A stretch of DNA of 5,692 nt from JAQBDA01 sp964525785. GTDB lineage: Bacteria > Chloroflexota > Anaerolineae > Anaerolineales > UBA4823. Made by a program: the position numbers and the translations under genes. Below are positions 1 to 4,894 of the stretch, piece by piece (position 1 is the stretch's first letter; each line of letters begins with the position of its first letter). The notes below the pieces were generated by a model, which was given only the letters and a program-made list of their open reading frames with translations, made no database searches and had not been told where the DNA came from. The stretch is from NCBI GenBank assembly GCA_964525785.1, contig CAZGIX010000258.1:1-5692 (forward strand), given 5' to 3'.

Positions 1-147
1 AGCTAACTCGCATCAATTCCCAAATCGGCCGTGGTTCGTTCCAGTATCGGCTTAGTCCAATTGTGGATTATGCGGCGGCTGCACACTGTTTGACGGGGTA
101 GTTTTACGACGCCGCGCCGCACCAATACTTAAATCATTGTGGGACAT
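1..147. other. Left-edge region without a supportable gene
   Basis: I see no recognisable gene in this stretch. Two short open stretches touch the edge: a + strand frame from base 3 to a stop at 99-101, and a - strand frame from about 125 to a stop at 3-5. Either could be the tail of a neighbouring gene or chance, and neither translation shows a motif I recognise. A 7-bp inverted repeat (TGCGGCG at 71-77, CGCCGCA at 115-121) spans a 37-base loop and has no following T-run, so it is not a convincing terminator. Confidence 0.4.
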
Positions 148-148
148 C

Positions 149-156
149 CTTTAAGT
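149..156. repeat. Left target-site duplication, CTTTAAGT
   Basis: An 8-bp direct repeat identical to bases 318-325, immediately outside the left terminal inverted repeat. The preceding C (148) also matches base 317, leaving the length ambiguous between 8 and 9 bp. Confidence 0.65.
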
Positions 157-180
157 GTGTCTGTAACATAAACGGTGGGT
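157..180 (+). repeat. Left terminal inverted repeat of the MITE-like element
   Basis: Begins GTGTCTGTAACATA and matches the reverse complement of 294-317 at 21 of 24 positions; the mismatches are at bases 161, 171 and 177. Homology continues inward after a 3-base indel. Confidence 0.72.
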
Positions 181-293
181 TTTAAATTTGGTGGGAGAAA
201 GCATATGCCCAAGAGCTGTAAATTAGCTCGAATGTGGGGCAATGACATAGCTTATCCGTGCAATTTTACGCTCCCAGTGGAGTTTTAAAACTC

Positions 294-317
294 ACCAACC
301 GTGTATGTTACAAACAC
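294..317 (-). repeat. Right terminal inverted repeat of the MITE-like element
   Basis: Read on the - strand this begins GTGTTTGTAACATA, the partner of the left repeat at 157-180. Compared with the left arm, its inner side carries an extra three bases (291-293) before the shared TTTTAAA block. Confidence 0.72.
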
Positions 318-325
318 CTTTAAGT
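318..325. repeat. Right target-site duplication, CTTTAAGT
   Basis: Second copy of the 8-bp direct repeat flanking the element. It ends only 7 bases before the TTGACA box of the repressor promoter. Confidence 0.65.
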
Positions 326-332
326 TTCCTTC

Positions 333-361
333 TTGACAAACGTGAAAAAAAGTGCAATACT
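333..361 (+). promoter_or_regulatory. Sigma70-like promoter of the LacI-family gene
   Basis: A perfect TTGACA -35 box (333-338) is followed by a 17-base A-rich spacer and AATACT (356-361), a 4/6 match to the -10 consensus. The predicted transcription start, near 368, falls inside the operators that begin at 362. A repressor bound there would block initiation, which suggests autoregulation. TACTAT at 358-363 is an alternative -10, but its spacing is 19. Confidence 0.55.
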
Positions 362-377
362 ATGGTAACGATACCAT
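362..377. promoter_or_regulatory. LacI-family operator O1
   Basis: ATGGTAACGATACCAT is a near-perfect 16-bp palindrome with a central CG, symmetric except for one base pair either side of the centre. It matches the typical LacI/GalR-family operator form and shares 15 of 16 positions with the perfect palindrome before the transporter genes (core 1473-1488). It sits immediately downstream of the -10 box, over the predicted start of transcription. Confidence 0.75.
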
Positions 378-391
378 GATAACGTTGTCAT
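376..391. promoter_or_regulatory. LacI-family operator O2, overlapping O1
   Basis: ATGATAACGTTGTCAT is an imperfect 16-bp palindrome around AACGTT. It shares its first two bases with the end of O1, so the two operator centres are 14 bp apart. It differs from the perfect operator at 1473-1488 at three positions, so it may be the weaker site. Confidence 0.6.
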
Positions 392-429
392 AGCCTCTCA
401 AGATATTGCTTGTTTTGATAAGTAAATAG

Positions 430-1443
430 ATGCCAACAGTTCTTGATGTAGCCAAGCGAGCGGGGGTTGCACCGATCACGGTTTCCCGGGTGATTAATAA
501 TTCGGGTTATATTAGCCAGAAGACTAGAGAACGGGTAGAGGCGGCAGTTGAAGAATTAGGTTATATTCCAAACACATTAGCCCGCGGACTTCGCTCGAAG
601 CGCACGAAGACGTTGGCGCTGGTTGTCACGGATATCACAAATCCATATTTTACATTGATGGCTAGGGGGGTTGAAGATGTTGCAGGTGCTTCCAATTATT
701 CCGTTGTTTATTGCAATACAGATGAGTCTGAAGCTAAAGAAGTAAAATATGCCAACCTTTTAGCCCAAAGACAGGTGGATGGTGTGCTTTTGGTTCCTTC
801 GTGTGGGAATATAAAGACAATTAAGTTCTTGTTATCCAATGACATTACGGTTGTGGCACTTGACCGGCGCGTTTCAGGTGTGGAAATCGACTCTGTTCGG
901 ACTGACTCGCAAGATGGCGCAAACCGCTTGATAAATTTACTGATTGGATTAGGGCACGAACGGATTGCAATGATTACTGGCCCAAAAGATGTTTCTACTT
1001 CAGTAGATCGTGTAGCTGGATACCAGCAGGCATTGACGGAGGCTGGGCTGATTGAGAATGAGATAGTTTATTATGGGGAATTTAACCAGCAGAGCGGTTA
1101 TGAACTCACTAAACAGATCATGACGCAGTCGCCCAGGCCCACTGCCATATTTGGCGCCAACAACTTTATCACAATTGGGATCATAAAAGCTTTACAACAT
1201 CTGCAGGTTAGTGTACCTGGCGATGTTTCCGTTGTTGGGTTCGACGATTTGCCAGAATCGATGCTTGTGTCCCCTTTTTTGACTGTCGCTGCACAACCAG
1301 CCTATGAAATGGGTCAGATGGCGACTGAATTATTGATGAAGCGCATTTCAGGTGAACTATCAGGAAGATATGAAACGCTTGTTTTGCCTACTAAAGTCAT
1401 AGAACGCGAATCCACAGGCCCAAACAGAAATAATAGTAGCTAA
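430..1443 (+). CDS. LacI/GalR-family sugar-responsive transcriptional repressor
   Basis: A 337-residue DNA-binding repressor of the usual family length. The N-terminal helix-turn-helix covers about residues 3-23 (VLDVAKRAGVAPITVSRVIN, with TVSRVIN in the recognition helix). The hinge helix follows at about 49-58 (TLARGLRSKR). The rest is a periplasmic-binding-protein-like effector domain, with landmarks VDGVLLVP (117-123), GHERIAMITGP (175-185), AIFGANN (239-245) and VSVVGFDDLP (267-275). Proteins of this type bind paired half-sites as dimers and usually release DNA when a sugar binds. Three matching operators, two over its own promoter and one before the next gene, imply autoregulation and control of the transporter operon. 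The ATG at 430 starts exactly at the conserved domain but has no clear Shine-Dalgarno, which would suit low expression. The coding sequence looks richer in A/T-ending codons than its downstream neighbours. The effector is not determinable from sequence; it is probably the imported sugar or a derivative. Confidence 0.93.
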   Translation: MPTVLDVAKRAGVAPITVSRVINNSGYISQKTRERVEAAVEELGYIPNTLARGLRSKRTKTLALVVTDITNPYFTLMARGVEDVAGASNYSVVYCNTDESEAKEVKYANLLAQRQVDGVLLVPSCGNIKTIKFLLSNDITVVALDRRVSGVEIDSVRTDSQDGANRLINLLIGLGHERIAMITGPKDVSTSVDRVAGYQQALTEAGLIENEIVYYGEFNQQSGYELTKQIMTQSPRPTAIFGANNFITIGIIKALQHLQVSVPGDVSVVGFDDLPESMLVSPFLTVAAQPAYEMGQMATELLMKRISGELSGRYETLVLPTKVIERESTGPNRNNSS

Positions 1444-1467
1444 AGTAGAAAGCACATTTTTTTTAAC

Positions 1468-1473
1468 TATATA
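1468..1473 (+). promoter_or_regulatory. Possible -10 element for the transporter operon
   Basis: TATATA abuts and partly overlaps operator O3, the geometry expected of a repressed promoter. The region 17 bp upstream (around 1445-1450) matches TTGACA poorly, so the call is weak. Confidence 0.25.
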
Positions 1474-1490
1474 TGGTAACGTTACCATAT
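1471..1490. promoter_or_regulatory. Perfect palindromic LacI-family operator O3
   Basis: ATATGGTAACGTTACCATAT is a perfect 20-bp palindrome lying 27 bp after the repressor stop codon and 31 bp before the ATPase start. Its 16-bp core is the idealised form of O1 and O2, so it is likely the highest-affinity site for the adjacent repressor. An eight-T run (1457-1464) and a TATATA stretch (1468-1473) adjoin it and could form part of a promoter, but I find no good -35 box. It may therefore control initiation here or act as a roadblock to transcription from upstream. Confidence 0.82.
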
Positions 1491-1510
1491 CCCCTAATCC
1501 TTTATATTGA

Positions 1511-1517
1511 AGGAGAG
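1511..1517 (+). promoter_or_regulatory. Ribosome binding site that fixes the ATPase start
   Basis: AGGAGAG ends 4 bases before ATG at 1522. This favours the ATG over the in-frame TTG at 1507, which lies upstream of this Shine-Dalgarno and would translate through it. Confidence 0.75.
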
Positions 1518-1521
1518 AGCG

Positions 1522-2316
1522 ATGGAACCTGCGACAGAAGACACACCCATCGTGGAAATGCGGAACATCAAGAAGAGTTTTGCTGCTGTCCGAGCGTTGC
1601 GCGGGGTAGATCTGGTATTGCACCATAATGAAGTATTGGGGTTGGTGGGCGACAATGCTGCCGGTAAGTCTACCCTGATGAAGATTCTCAGTGGAGCCTA
1701 TATCCCTGATGAAGGAGAGATCTTCATCGAAGGCAAGAAGGCACATTATAGCGATCCATTGAGTGCGCGCAATCTGGGTATCGAGATGGTGTATCAGGAT
1801 TTGTCCCTTGTCGATCATCTTGATGTGGCTGCCAACGTTTTCTTGGGACGGGAAACAATGTCCAAGCGGATGGGCCTAATTGGTGTGATGAACCAGCGTC
1901 ATATGGAAGAAGAGACGCGAGGCCTGCTGGATCGTCTCAAGATCGACATCTCCTCCGTACGCTTGGGCGTGGAGAGGCTGTCAGGAGGCCAGCGCCAGAC
2001 GGTGGCCATAGCCCGTGCGATGGCTTTCGACGCAAAGGTCATCATCATGGATGAACCTACGGCTGCTCTTAGTGTGGCAGCGATTGATAAGATGCTCGAT
2101 TTGGTGCGCGAACTCAAAGCACAGGGCCGTTCGATCCTCATCATCAGTCACCGCTTGGAAGATGTTTACCAGGTAAGCGACCGATTGATTGTGTTACGTC
2201 ACGGGCGCAAAGTGTGTGACTATTCAGTCGCTGGTGATCTTGATGAGTTCCGCGAGCGGGTGGTGGCCTATATTGTTGGTGCCCGGAACGACTTTCCTGA
2301 AGTAGCAGTTGACTGA
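1522..2316 (+). CDS. Sugar ABC transporter ATP-binding protein, single-domain CUT2 type
   Basis: A 264-residue cytoplasmic ATPase that powers sugar import. All nucleotide-binding motifs are intact: Walker A GDNAAGKST (43-51), Q-loop Gln92 in VYQD, signature LSGGQ (153-157), Walker B VIIMDEP (173-179) with catalytic Glu178, and switch His210 in IISHR. The GDN-type Walker A is typical of the CUT2 (ribose/xylose/fructose) class. Most CUT2 ATPases, such as RbsA, are fused double cassettes of about 500 residues. This one has a single cassette, as in the FrcA type, so two copies presumably dimerise. The start is ATG 1522, set by the AGGAGAG site. The gene is first in the transporter run, directly after operator O3. 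A 141-bp gap, which contains a small ORF, separates it from the permease gene. Confidence 0.93.
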   Translation: MEPATEDTPIVEMRNIKKSFAAVRALRGVDLVLHHNEVLGLVGDNAAGKSTLMKILSGAYIPDEGEIFIEGKKAHYSDPLSARNLGIEMVYQDLSLVDHLDVAANVFLGRETMSKRMGLIGVMNQRHMEEETRGLLDRLKIDISSVRLGVERLSGGQRQTVAIARAMAFDAKVIIMDEPTAALSVAAIDKMLDLVRELKAQGRSILIISHRLEDVYQVSDRLIVLRHGRKVCDYSVAGDLDEFRERVVAYIVGARNDFPEVAVD

Positions 2317-2341
2317 TGTGCGCCAGGGTAGGGAGGTCGTC

Positions 2342-2461
2342 ATGATCTCCTCCAAACTGCCGGATAAAGTGCTCAACCATGCTGCCAGACTCGGCACTTC
2401 GACGAAAGAGGACGCACGGGTGTCCGGCCAAAAACCAGACAAAAGGAAAGAACGACCATGA
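2342..2461 (+). CDS. Possible 39-residue bridging small ORF before the permease
   Basis: An unrecognised short ORF within the ATPase-permease gap. It has a good Shine-Dalgarno, GGGAGG at 2331-2336, five bases before its ATG. Its TGA (2459-2461) overlaps the permease ATG (2458-2460) in the ATGA arrangement typical of translational coupling. The predicted peptide begins MISSKLPDKVLNH and has a very basic C-terminal tail (KPDKRKERP); there is no membrane segment and no recognisable domain. An open frame this short can easily arise by chance, and the permease has its own Shine-Dalgarno (AAGGAAAG, 2443-2450). If translated, its role could be simply to carry ribosomes across the gap. It could also be a true small protein of the transporter; nothing in the sequence indicates a function. 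Confidence 0.3.
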   Translation: MISSKLPDKVLNHAARLGTSTKEDARVSGQKPDKRKERP

Positions 2462-3471
2462 GCGAGATTACAACAGAACACATCAGTAAGGATGATTCAA
2501 CTGGGATCAGGGAAACATATGCAAAACGCGGTCTGTCCACTGACAATCTCATTCGCTACATCGCAATTGTTGTGTTGTTTGCTGTTTTCTCGATAACAGC
2601 CAATAATTTTTTCACTATGCGGAGTGTTCTCTCTCTGGCGCTGCAGACCAGCGCGATCACCATCATGGGTATCGGTGAGACCTTCGCGATTATCACGGCC
2701 GGTATCGATCTCTCCATTGGATCAGTCATTGCCCTTTCCGGTACGATCGCTGTCATGGCTGCCAACGCCGGAGTCCCAATTTGGCTCAGCATGATCATTG
2801 GATTGCTGGTTGGCGCCTTCTGTGGTCTGCTCAACGGACTGATGATCACCAAAATAAAGTTGCCTCCGTTCATCGCCACCCTCGGTATGTTGATGGTCAC
2901 CCGAGGAGTTGCTCTCACTATTTCGAATGCCATGGCATTTCCGGCACCAGAAGCCTTTAGCCAGTTGGGCAATGGTGCCATCTTTGGGACCGGACCACAA
3001 TTCCCCGGCATATCCTACCCAGTGCTCATCATGATCGCGGTGGCTATCATCTTTTCCTTCATTCTCAGTAAAACGCGGTTCGGCAGGTATACCTATGCCG
3101 TGGGCTCGAATGAAGAGGCAGCACGACGAGCCGGTATCAATGTCAATCGGGTCAAGAACTTCACCTACATTATATCCGGCTCGCTTGCGGCCCTGGTAGG
3201 CATTATTCTGGCCTCACGAATGGCCACATCCCAGCCTAATAGTGCAACTGGCTATGAGATGAACGCAATTGCCGCCGCCGTCATTGGCGGCGCCAGCCTC
3301 ATGGGTGGCGTGGGCACGATAGGAGGAACAGTAATCGGATCTTTTATCATGGGTATCTTAACGGTGGGCCTCACCATGCAAGGCGCGAATTACTTCTTGC
3401 AGCTGATCGTTATCGGCCTGGTCGTCATTGGTGCTGTGACGGTTGACCAGATAAGGAGCCGTCGAAAATGA
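2458..3471 (+). CDS. Sugar ABC transporter permease, CUT2 (RbsC/FrcC) family
   Basis: A 337-residue inner-membrane permease forming the sugar channel, probably as a homodimer. After a hydrophilic N-terminus (about 1-30) it shows a series of hydrophobic segments, including about 33-48, 62-80, 86-101, 108-127, 187-204, 236-252, 270-282 and 285-327. Family landmarks are AGIDLSIGS (81-89), the NG..I...LPPFIATLG stretch (126-143), the coupling region TRFGRYTYAVGSNEEAARRA (206-225), which contacts the ATPase, and AAAVIGGASLMGGVGT (272-287). Length is normal for RbsC-type proteins (about 320-340). ATG 2458 follows AAGGAAAG (2443-2450). The gene lies between its ATPase and binding protein, so the order is ATPase-permease-binding protein. 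The substrate is a monosaccharide by family; the sequence does not say which. Confidence 0.94.
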   Translation: MSEITTEHISKDDSTGIRETYAKRGLSTDNLIRYIAIVVLFAVFSITANNFFTMRSVLSLALQTSAITIMGIGETFAIITAGIDLSIGSVIALSGTIAVMAANAGVPIWLSMIIGLLVGAFCGLLNGLMITKIKLPPFIATLGMLMVTRGVALTISNAMAFPAPEAFSQLGNGAIFGTGPQFPGISYPVLIMIAVAIIFSFILSKTRFGRYTYAVGSNEEAARRAGINVNRVKNFTYIISGSLAALVGIILASRMATSQPNSATGYEMNAIAAAVIGGASLMGGVGTIGGTVIGSFIMGILTVGLTMQGANYFLQLIVIGLVVIGAVTVDQIRSRRK

Positions 3472-3602
3472 GAAATGTAAGGTCGAGAAATAGCGTTCCC
3501 ATTTTGATTGATTCCAGTTCAGAAAGGAGGTGTTTGCCTCATACGATAAACCCGTCGTCCACACACTATGACCTGTTCAATCAACTAACTGAAGGAGAAT
3601 AA
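3468..3602 (+). CDS. Possible 44-residue bridging small ORF before the binding-protein gene
   Basis: An unrecognised short ORF covering nearly the whole permease/binding-protein gap. Its ATG (3468-3470) overlaps the permease TGA (3469-3471) in an ATGA arrangement. A Shine-Dalgarno, AAGGAG (3453-3458), lies 9 bases upstream inside the permease gene, and the ORF's TAA ends 5 bases before the binding-protein ATG. The peptide begins MRNVRSRNSVPILID and has no hydrophobic segment or known motif. A strong internal Shine-Dalgarno-like sequence (3521-3532) lies within it. Chance remains quite possible at this length. A translated bridge coupling permease and binding-protein synthesis is the alternative. 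Confidence 0.3.
   Translation: MRNVRSRNSVPILIDSSSERRCLPHTINPSSTHYDLFNQLTEGE
3521..3532 (+). promoter_or_regulatory. Orphan strong Shine-Dalgarno sequence
   Basis: AGAAAGGAGGTG is a very extended complement to the usual bacterial 16S rRNA 3' end (CACCUCCUUUCU). No standard start codon lies at a normal distance: TTG at 3534 is too close, and ATA at 3541 is not a start and would hit TAA two codons later. The GAGG (3527-3530) can pair with CCTC (3537-3540) in a small 4-bp hairpin. It is 75 bases upstream of the binding-protein ATG, which has its own site at 3592-3597. It might be a ribosome standby site, a relic of a lost start, or chance. Confidence 0.4.
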
Positions 3603-3607
3603 AAAAA

Positions 3608-4663
3608 ATGAAGAAAAAACTGTTCGCTTTGGCCAGCTTTCTCATGGCCGTTTCTTTCGTTCTGGCGGGATGCGGCGCTCCGGCAACGCCGCAAGTTGTC
3701 GAGAAGACGGTAGTCGTCGAAGTTACCGCTGCTGCCCCGCAGCCTGTGACAGAAGCGGGCGGGGGCGGGGAGATCGCGGTCATTGTCAAGACTACCCAAA
3801 CCAGCTTCTGGCAGAATGTGCAGAAGGGGGCCGTGGCTGCCGGGCTAGAGCTTCAGGCGCAGACTCCGGATCTCAGGGTCACCTTCCTCGGCGCTAAGTC
3901 TGAGAGCGATATCAATGAAGAAATCGACATCGTCGAAAACGCCATCAACCGGGGCGTCAAGGCCATCGTTCTGGCTCCCTCTGACACGACTGCCCTCCAG
4001 AAGCCAGTCGCAGATGCAAAGGCAGCCGGTATCCCGGTCATCATCATCGACTCCAAACTCGATGGTGACCCATCCCAATATACGTCATTCTTTGCAACTG
4101 ACAACAAGGCCGCGGGCGAAGCCTGTGCTAAGGCGTTGATTGATGCTCTCGCAGCGAAGGGTATTACCGAAGGCAAAGTTCAGGTGATGTCCTACGTGGC
4201 TGGTGTCGGATCCGAGGTAGGGCGCGTCGGTGGCTTCAACGACTACATTAAGGCGAACTCCAAGTTTACTCTTCTGGAGACCCAATATTCCAACGCTGAT
4301 ATGCCCACCGCCCTCAACCAGACCACGAACGTGCTTCAGGCCAACCCGGACCTGGTCGGTATCTTCGGCGCCAACGAGCCGACCGCCATTGGTATGGGCA
4401 AAGCAATCCAGCAAGCCGGACTTTCAGGAGAGCTCGTTGCGATCGGTTTCGATGGCAACCAAGTCTTGGCCGACATGGTTAGGGACGGCACTCTCAACGC
4501 TATTGCTGTTCAAAGCGCCTACAACATGGGCTACTTCGGAGTCAAGTCTGCTTATGACGTTGCCTTCGCTGGGAAGACAATTGACCCCTATGTGGACACT
4601 GGCTTCCTCATGGTGACCAAGGACAATATTGATTCTCAGGATGCCAAGAACGTGCTCTACTAG
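3608..4663 (+). CDS. Sugar ABC transporter substrate-binding lipoprotein, CUT2 (RbsB/FrcB-like)
   Basis: A 351-residue secreted lipoprotein that captures a sugar and delivers it to the permease. The N-terminus is a lipoprotein signal: Lys-rich start (KKK, 2-4), hydrophobic core (5-19) and lipobox LAGC with lipidated Cys22. A flexible linker with VVEKTVVVEVT (30-40) and a Gly run (51-54) follows, typical of Chloroflexota binding proteins. The mature domain is a periplasmic-binding-protein type 1 fold, with EIAVIVKTTQTSFWQNVQKG (55-74), NRGVKAIVLAPSD (114-126), GIPVIIIDSKLDGD (141-154), ATDNKAAGE (163-171), GIFGANEPTAIGMGKAI (251-267) and VAIGFDGN (277-284). These are hallmarks of the RbsB-like family, related to the effector domain of the repressor upstream. 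ATG 3608 follows AAGGAG (3592-3597). A strong stem-loop shortly after the stop codon may protect this transcript end. Confidence 0.94.
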   Translation: MKKKLFALASFLMAVSFVLAGCGAPATPQVVEKTVVVEVTAAAPQPVTEAGGGGEIAVIVKTTQTSFWQNVQKGAVAAGLELQAQTPDLRVTFLGAKSESDINEEIDIVENAINRGVKAIVLAPSDTTALQKPVADAKAAGIPVIIIDSKLDGDPSQYTSFFATDNKAAGEACAKALIDALAAKGITEGKVQVMSYVAGVGSEVGRVGGFNDYIKANSKFTLLETQYSNADMPTALNQTTNVLQANPDLVGIFGANEPTAIGMGKAIQQAGLSGELVAIGFDGNQVLADMVRDGTLNAIAVQSAYNMGYFGVKSAYDVAFAGKTIDPYVDTGFLMVTKDNIDSQDAKNVLY

Positions 4664-4685
4664 TATCTTGAAGCAGATGTTCAAA

Positions 4686-4721
4686 GTGGGCGGCCTGTGC
4701 TTTCACGCCCGGGCCGTCCAC
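4686..4721 (+). promoter_or_regulatory. Stem-loop after the binding-protein gene
   Basis: GTGGGCGGCC (4686-4695) pairs with GGCCGTCCAC (4712-4721), giving a 10-bp GC-rich stem with one G-U pair. The 16-base loop contains a further GTG/CAC pairing (4697-4699 with 4704-4706). It starts 23 bases after the stop codon. No T-run follows, so it is not a standard intrinsic terminator. A 3'-end stabiliser or partial transcription barrier, as seen after binding-protein genes in other sugar operons, is a reasonable inference. Confidence 0.55.
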
Positions 4722-4894
4722 GCCTTGTTGAAAATGCGATCAATGATAAGTGCATTCAGTAGGTGTCAGAGGAAGCAGCTTGTGTTCCAAAACTTGTGTC
4801 TGGCATATCGTAAAGAGTTCCAATGCTATCGCCCCGCTGAGGCGAACACATTGCGCTGTAAGGTCAGTCTGGTTCAGGAAAGGAGCAACCAACA

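Larger units (their letters stand above)
157..317. mobile_element. MITE-like non-autonomous insertion element
   Basis: A 161-bp non-coding segment whose two ends are imperfect inverted repeats. The outer 24 bases of each end match at 21 positions, beginning GTGTYTGTAACATA and continuing through ACGGT. The similarity resumes further in with TTTTAAA (180-186 and 284-290 inverted) and GGGAG/CTCCC (193-197 and 271-275). An identical 8-bp sequence, CTTTAAGT, sits directly outside each end, as expected of a target-site duplication. The match reaches 9 bp if one C is counted that could belong to the element instead. The interior has no ORF of note; it has a GCATATGC palindrome (201-208) and a small GAGCT/AGCTC hairpin (213-229). 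This architecture is that of a miniature inverted-repeat transposable element moved in trans by an IS transposase. An 8-9 bp duplication fits several IS families and I do not assign one. A single copy is visible, so mobility is inferred. Confidence 0.72.

Noticed and set aside
3..101. Plus-strand open frame running in from the left edge
   Set aside because: Only about 32 codons are visible, without a recognisable motif; chance or the tail of a neighbouring gene cannot be told apart.
3..125. Minus-strand open frame of about 40 codons ending at base 3
   Set aside because: It has only TTG/GTG starts with no clear ribosome binding site, is too short, and shows no motif I recognise. It could be a gene remnant, but this cannot be supported.
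151..154. TTAA at the element borders as a piggyBac-type target
   Set aside because: The duplicated sequence extends to eight bases (CTTTAAGT), which fits an ordinary IS-type duplication better than a four-base TTAA one.
1457..1490. T-run plus palindrome as a transcription terminator after the repressor gene
   Set aside because: The eight-T run comes before the palindrome and not after it, and the minus-strand reading has no T-run after the hairpin either. The palindrome matches the upstream operators, so an operator is the better reading.
1507..1521. Alternative TTG start adding five residues to the ATPase
   Set aside because: The Shine-Dalgarno AGGAGAG lies downstream of this TTG and is well placed for the ATG at 1522.
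1360..2481. Long open frames on the minus strand opposite the repressor, ATPase and permease genes
   Set aside because: They overlap well-supported genes with intact family motifs, and their translations show no recognisable domain.
3670..4616. Alternative-frame ORFs within the binding-protein gene
   Set aside because: They are composition-driven shadows of a gene whose own frame has a full set of family motifs.
4829..4845. TCGCC/GGCGA hairpin upstream of the mutarotase gene
   Set aside because: A 5-bp stem with a 7-base loop and no T-run or link to the ribosome site is too weak to call.
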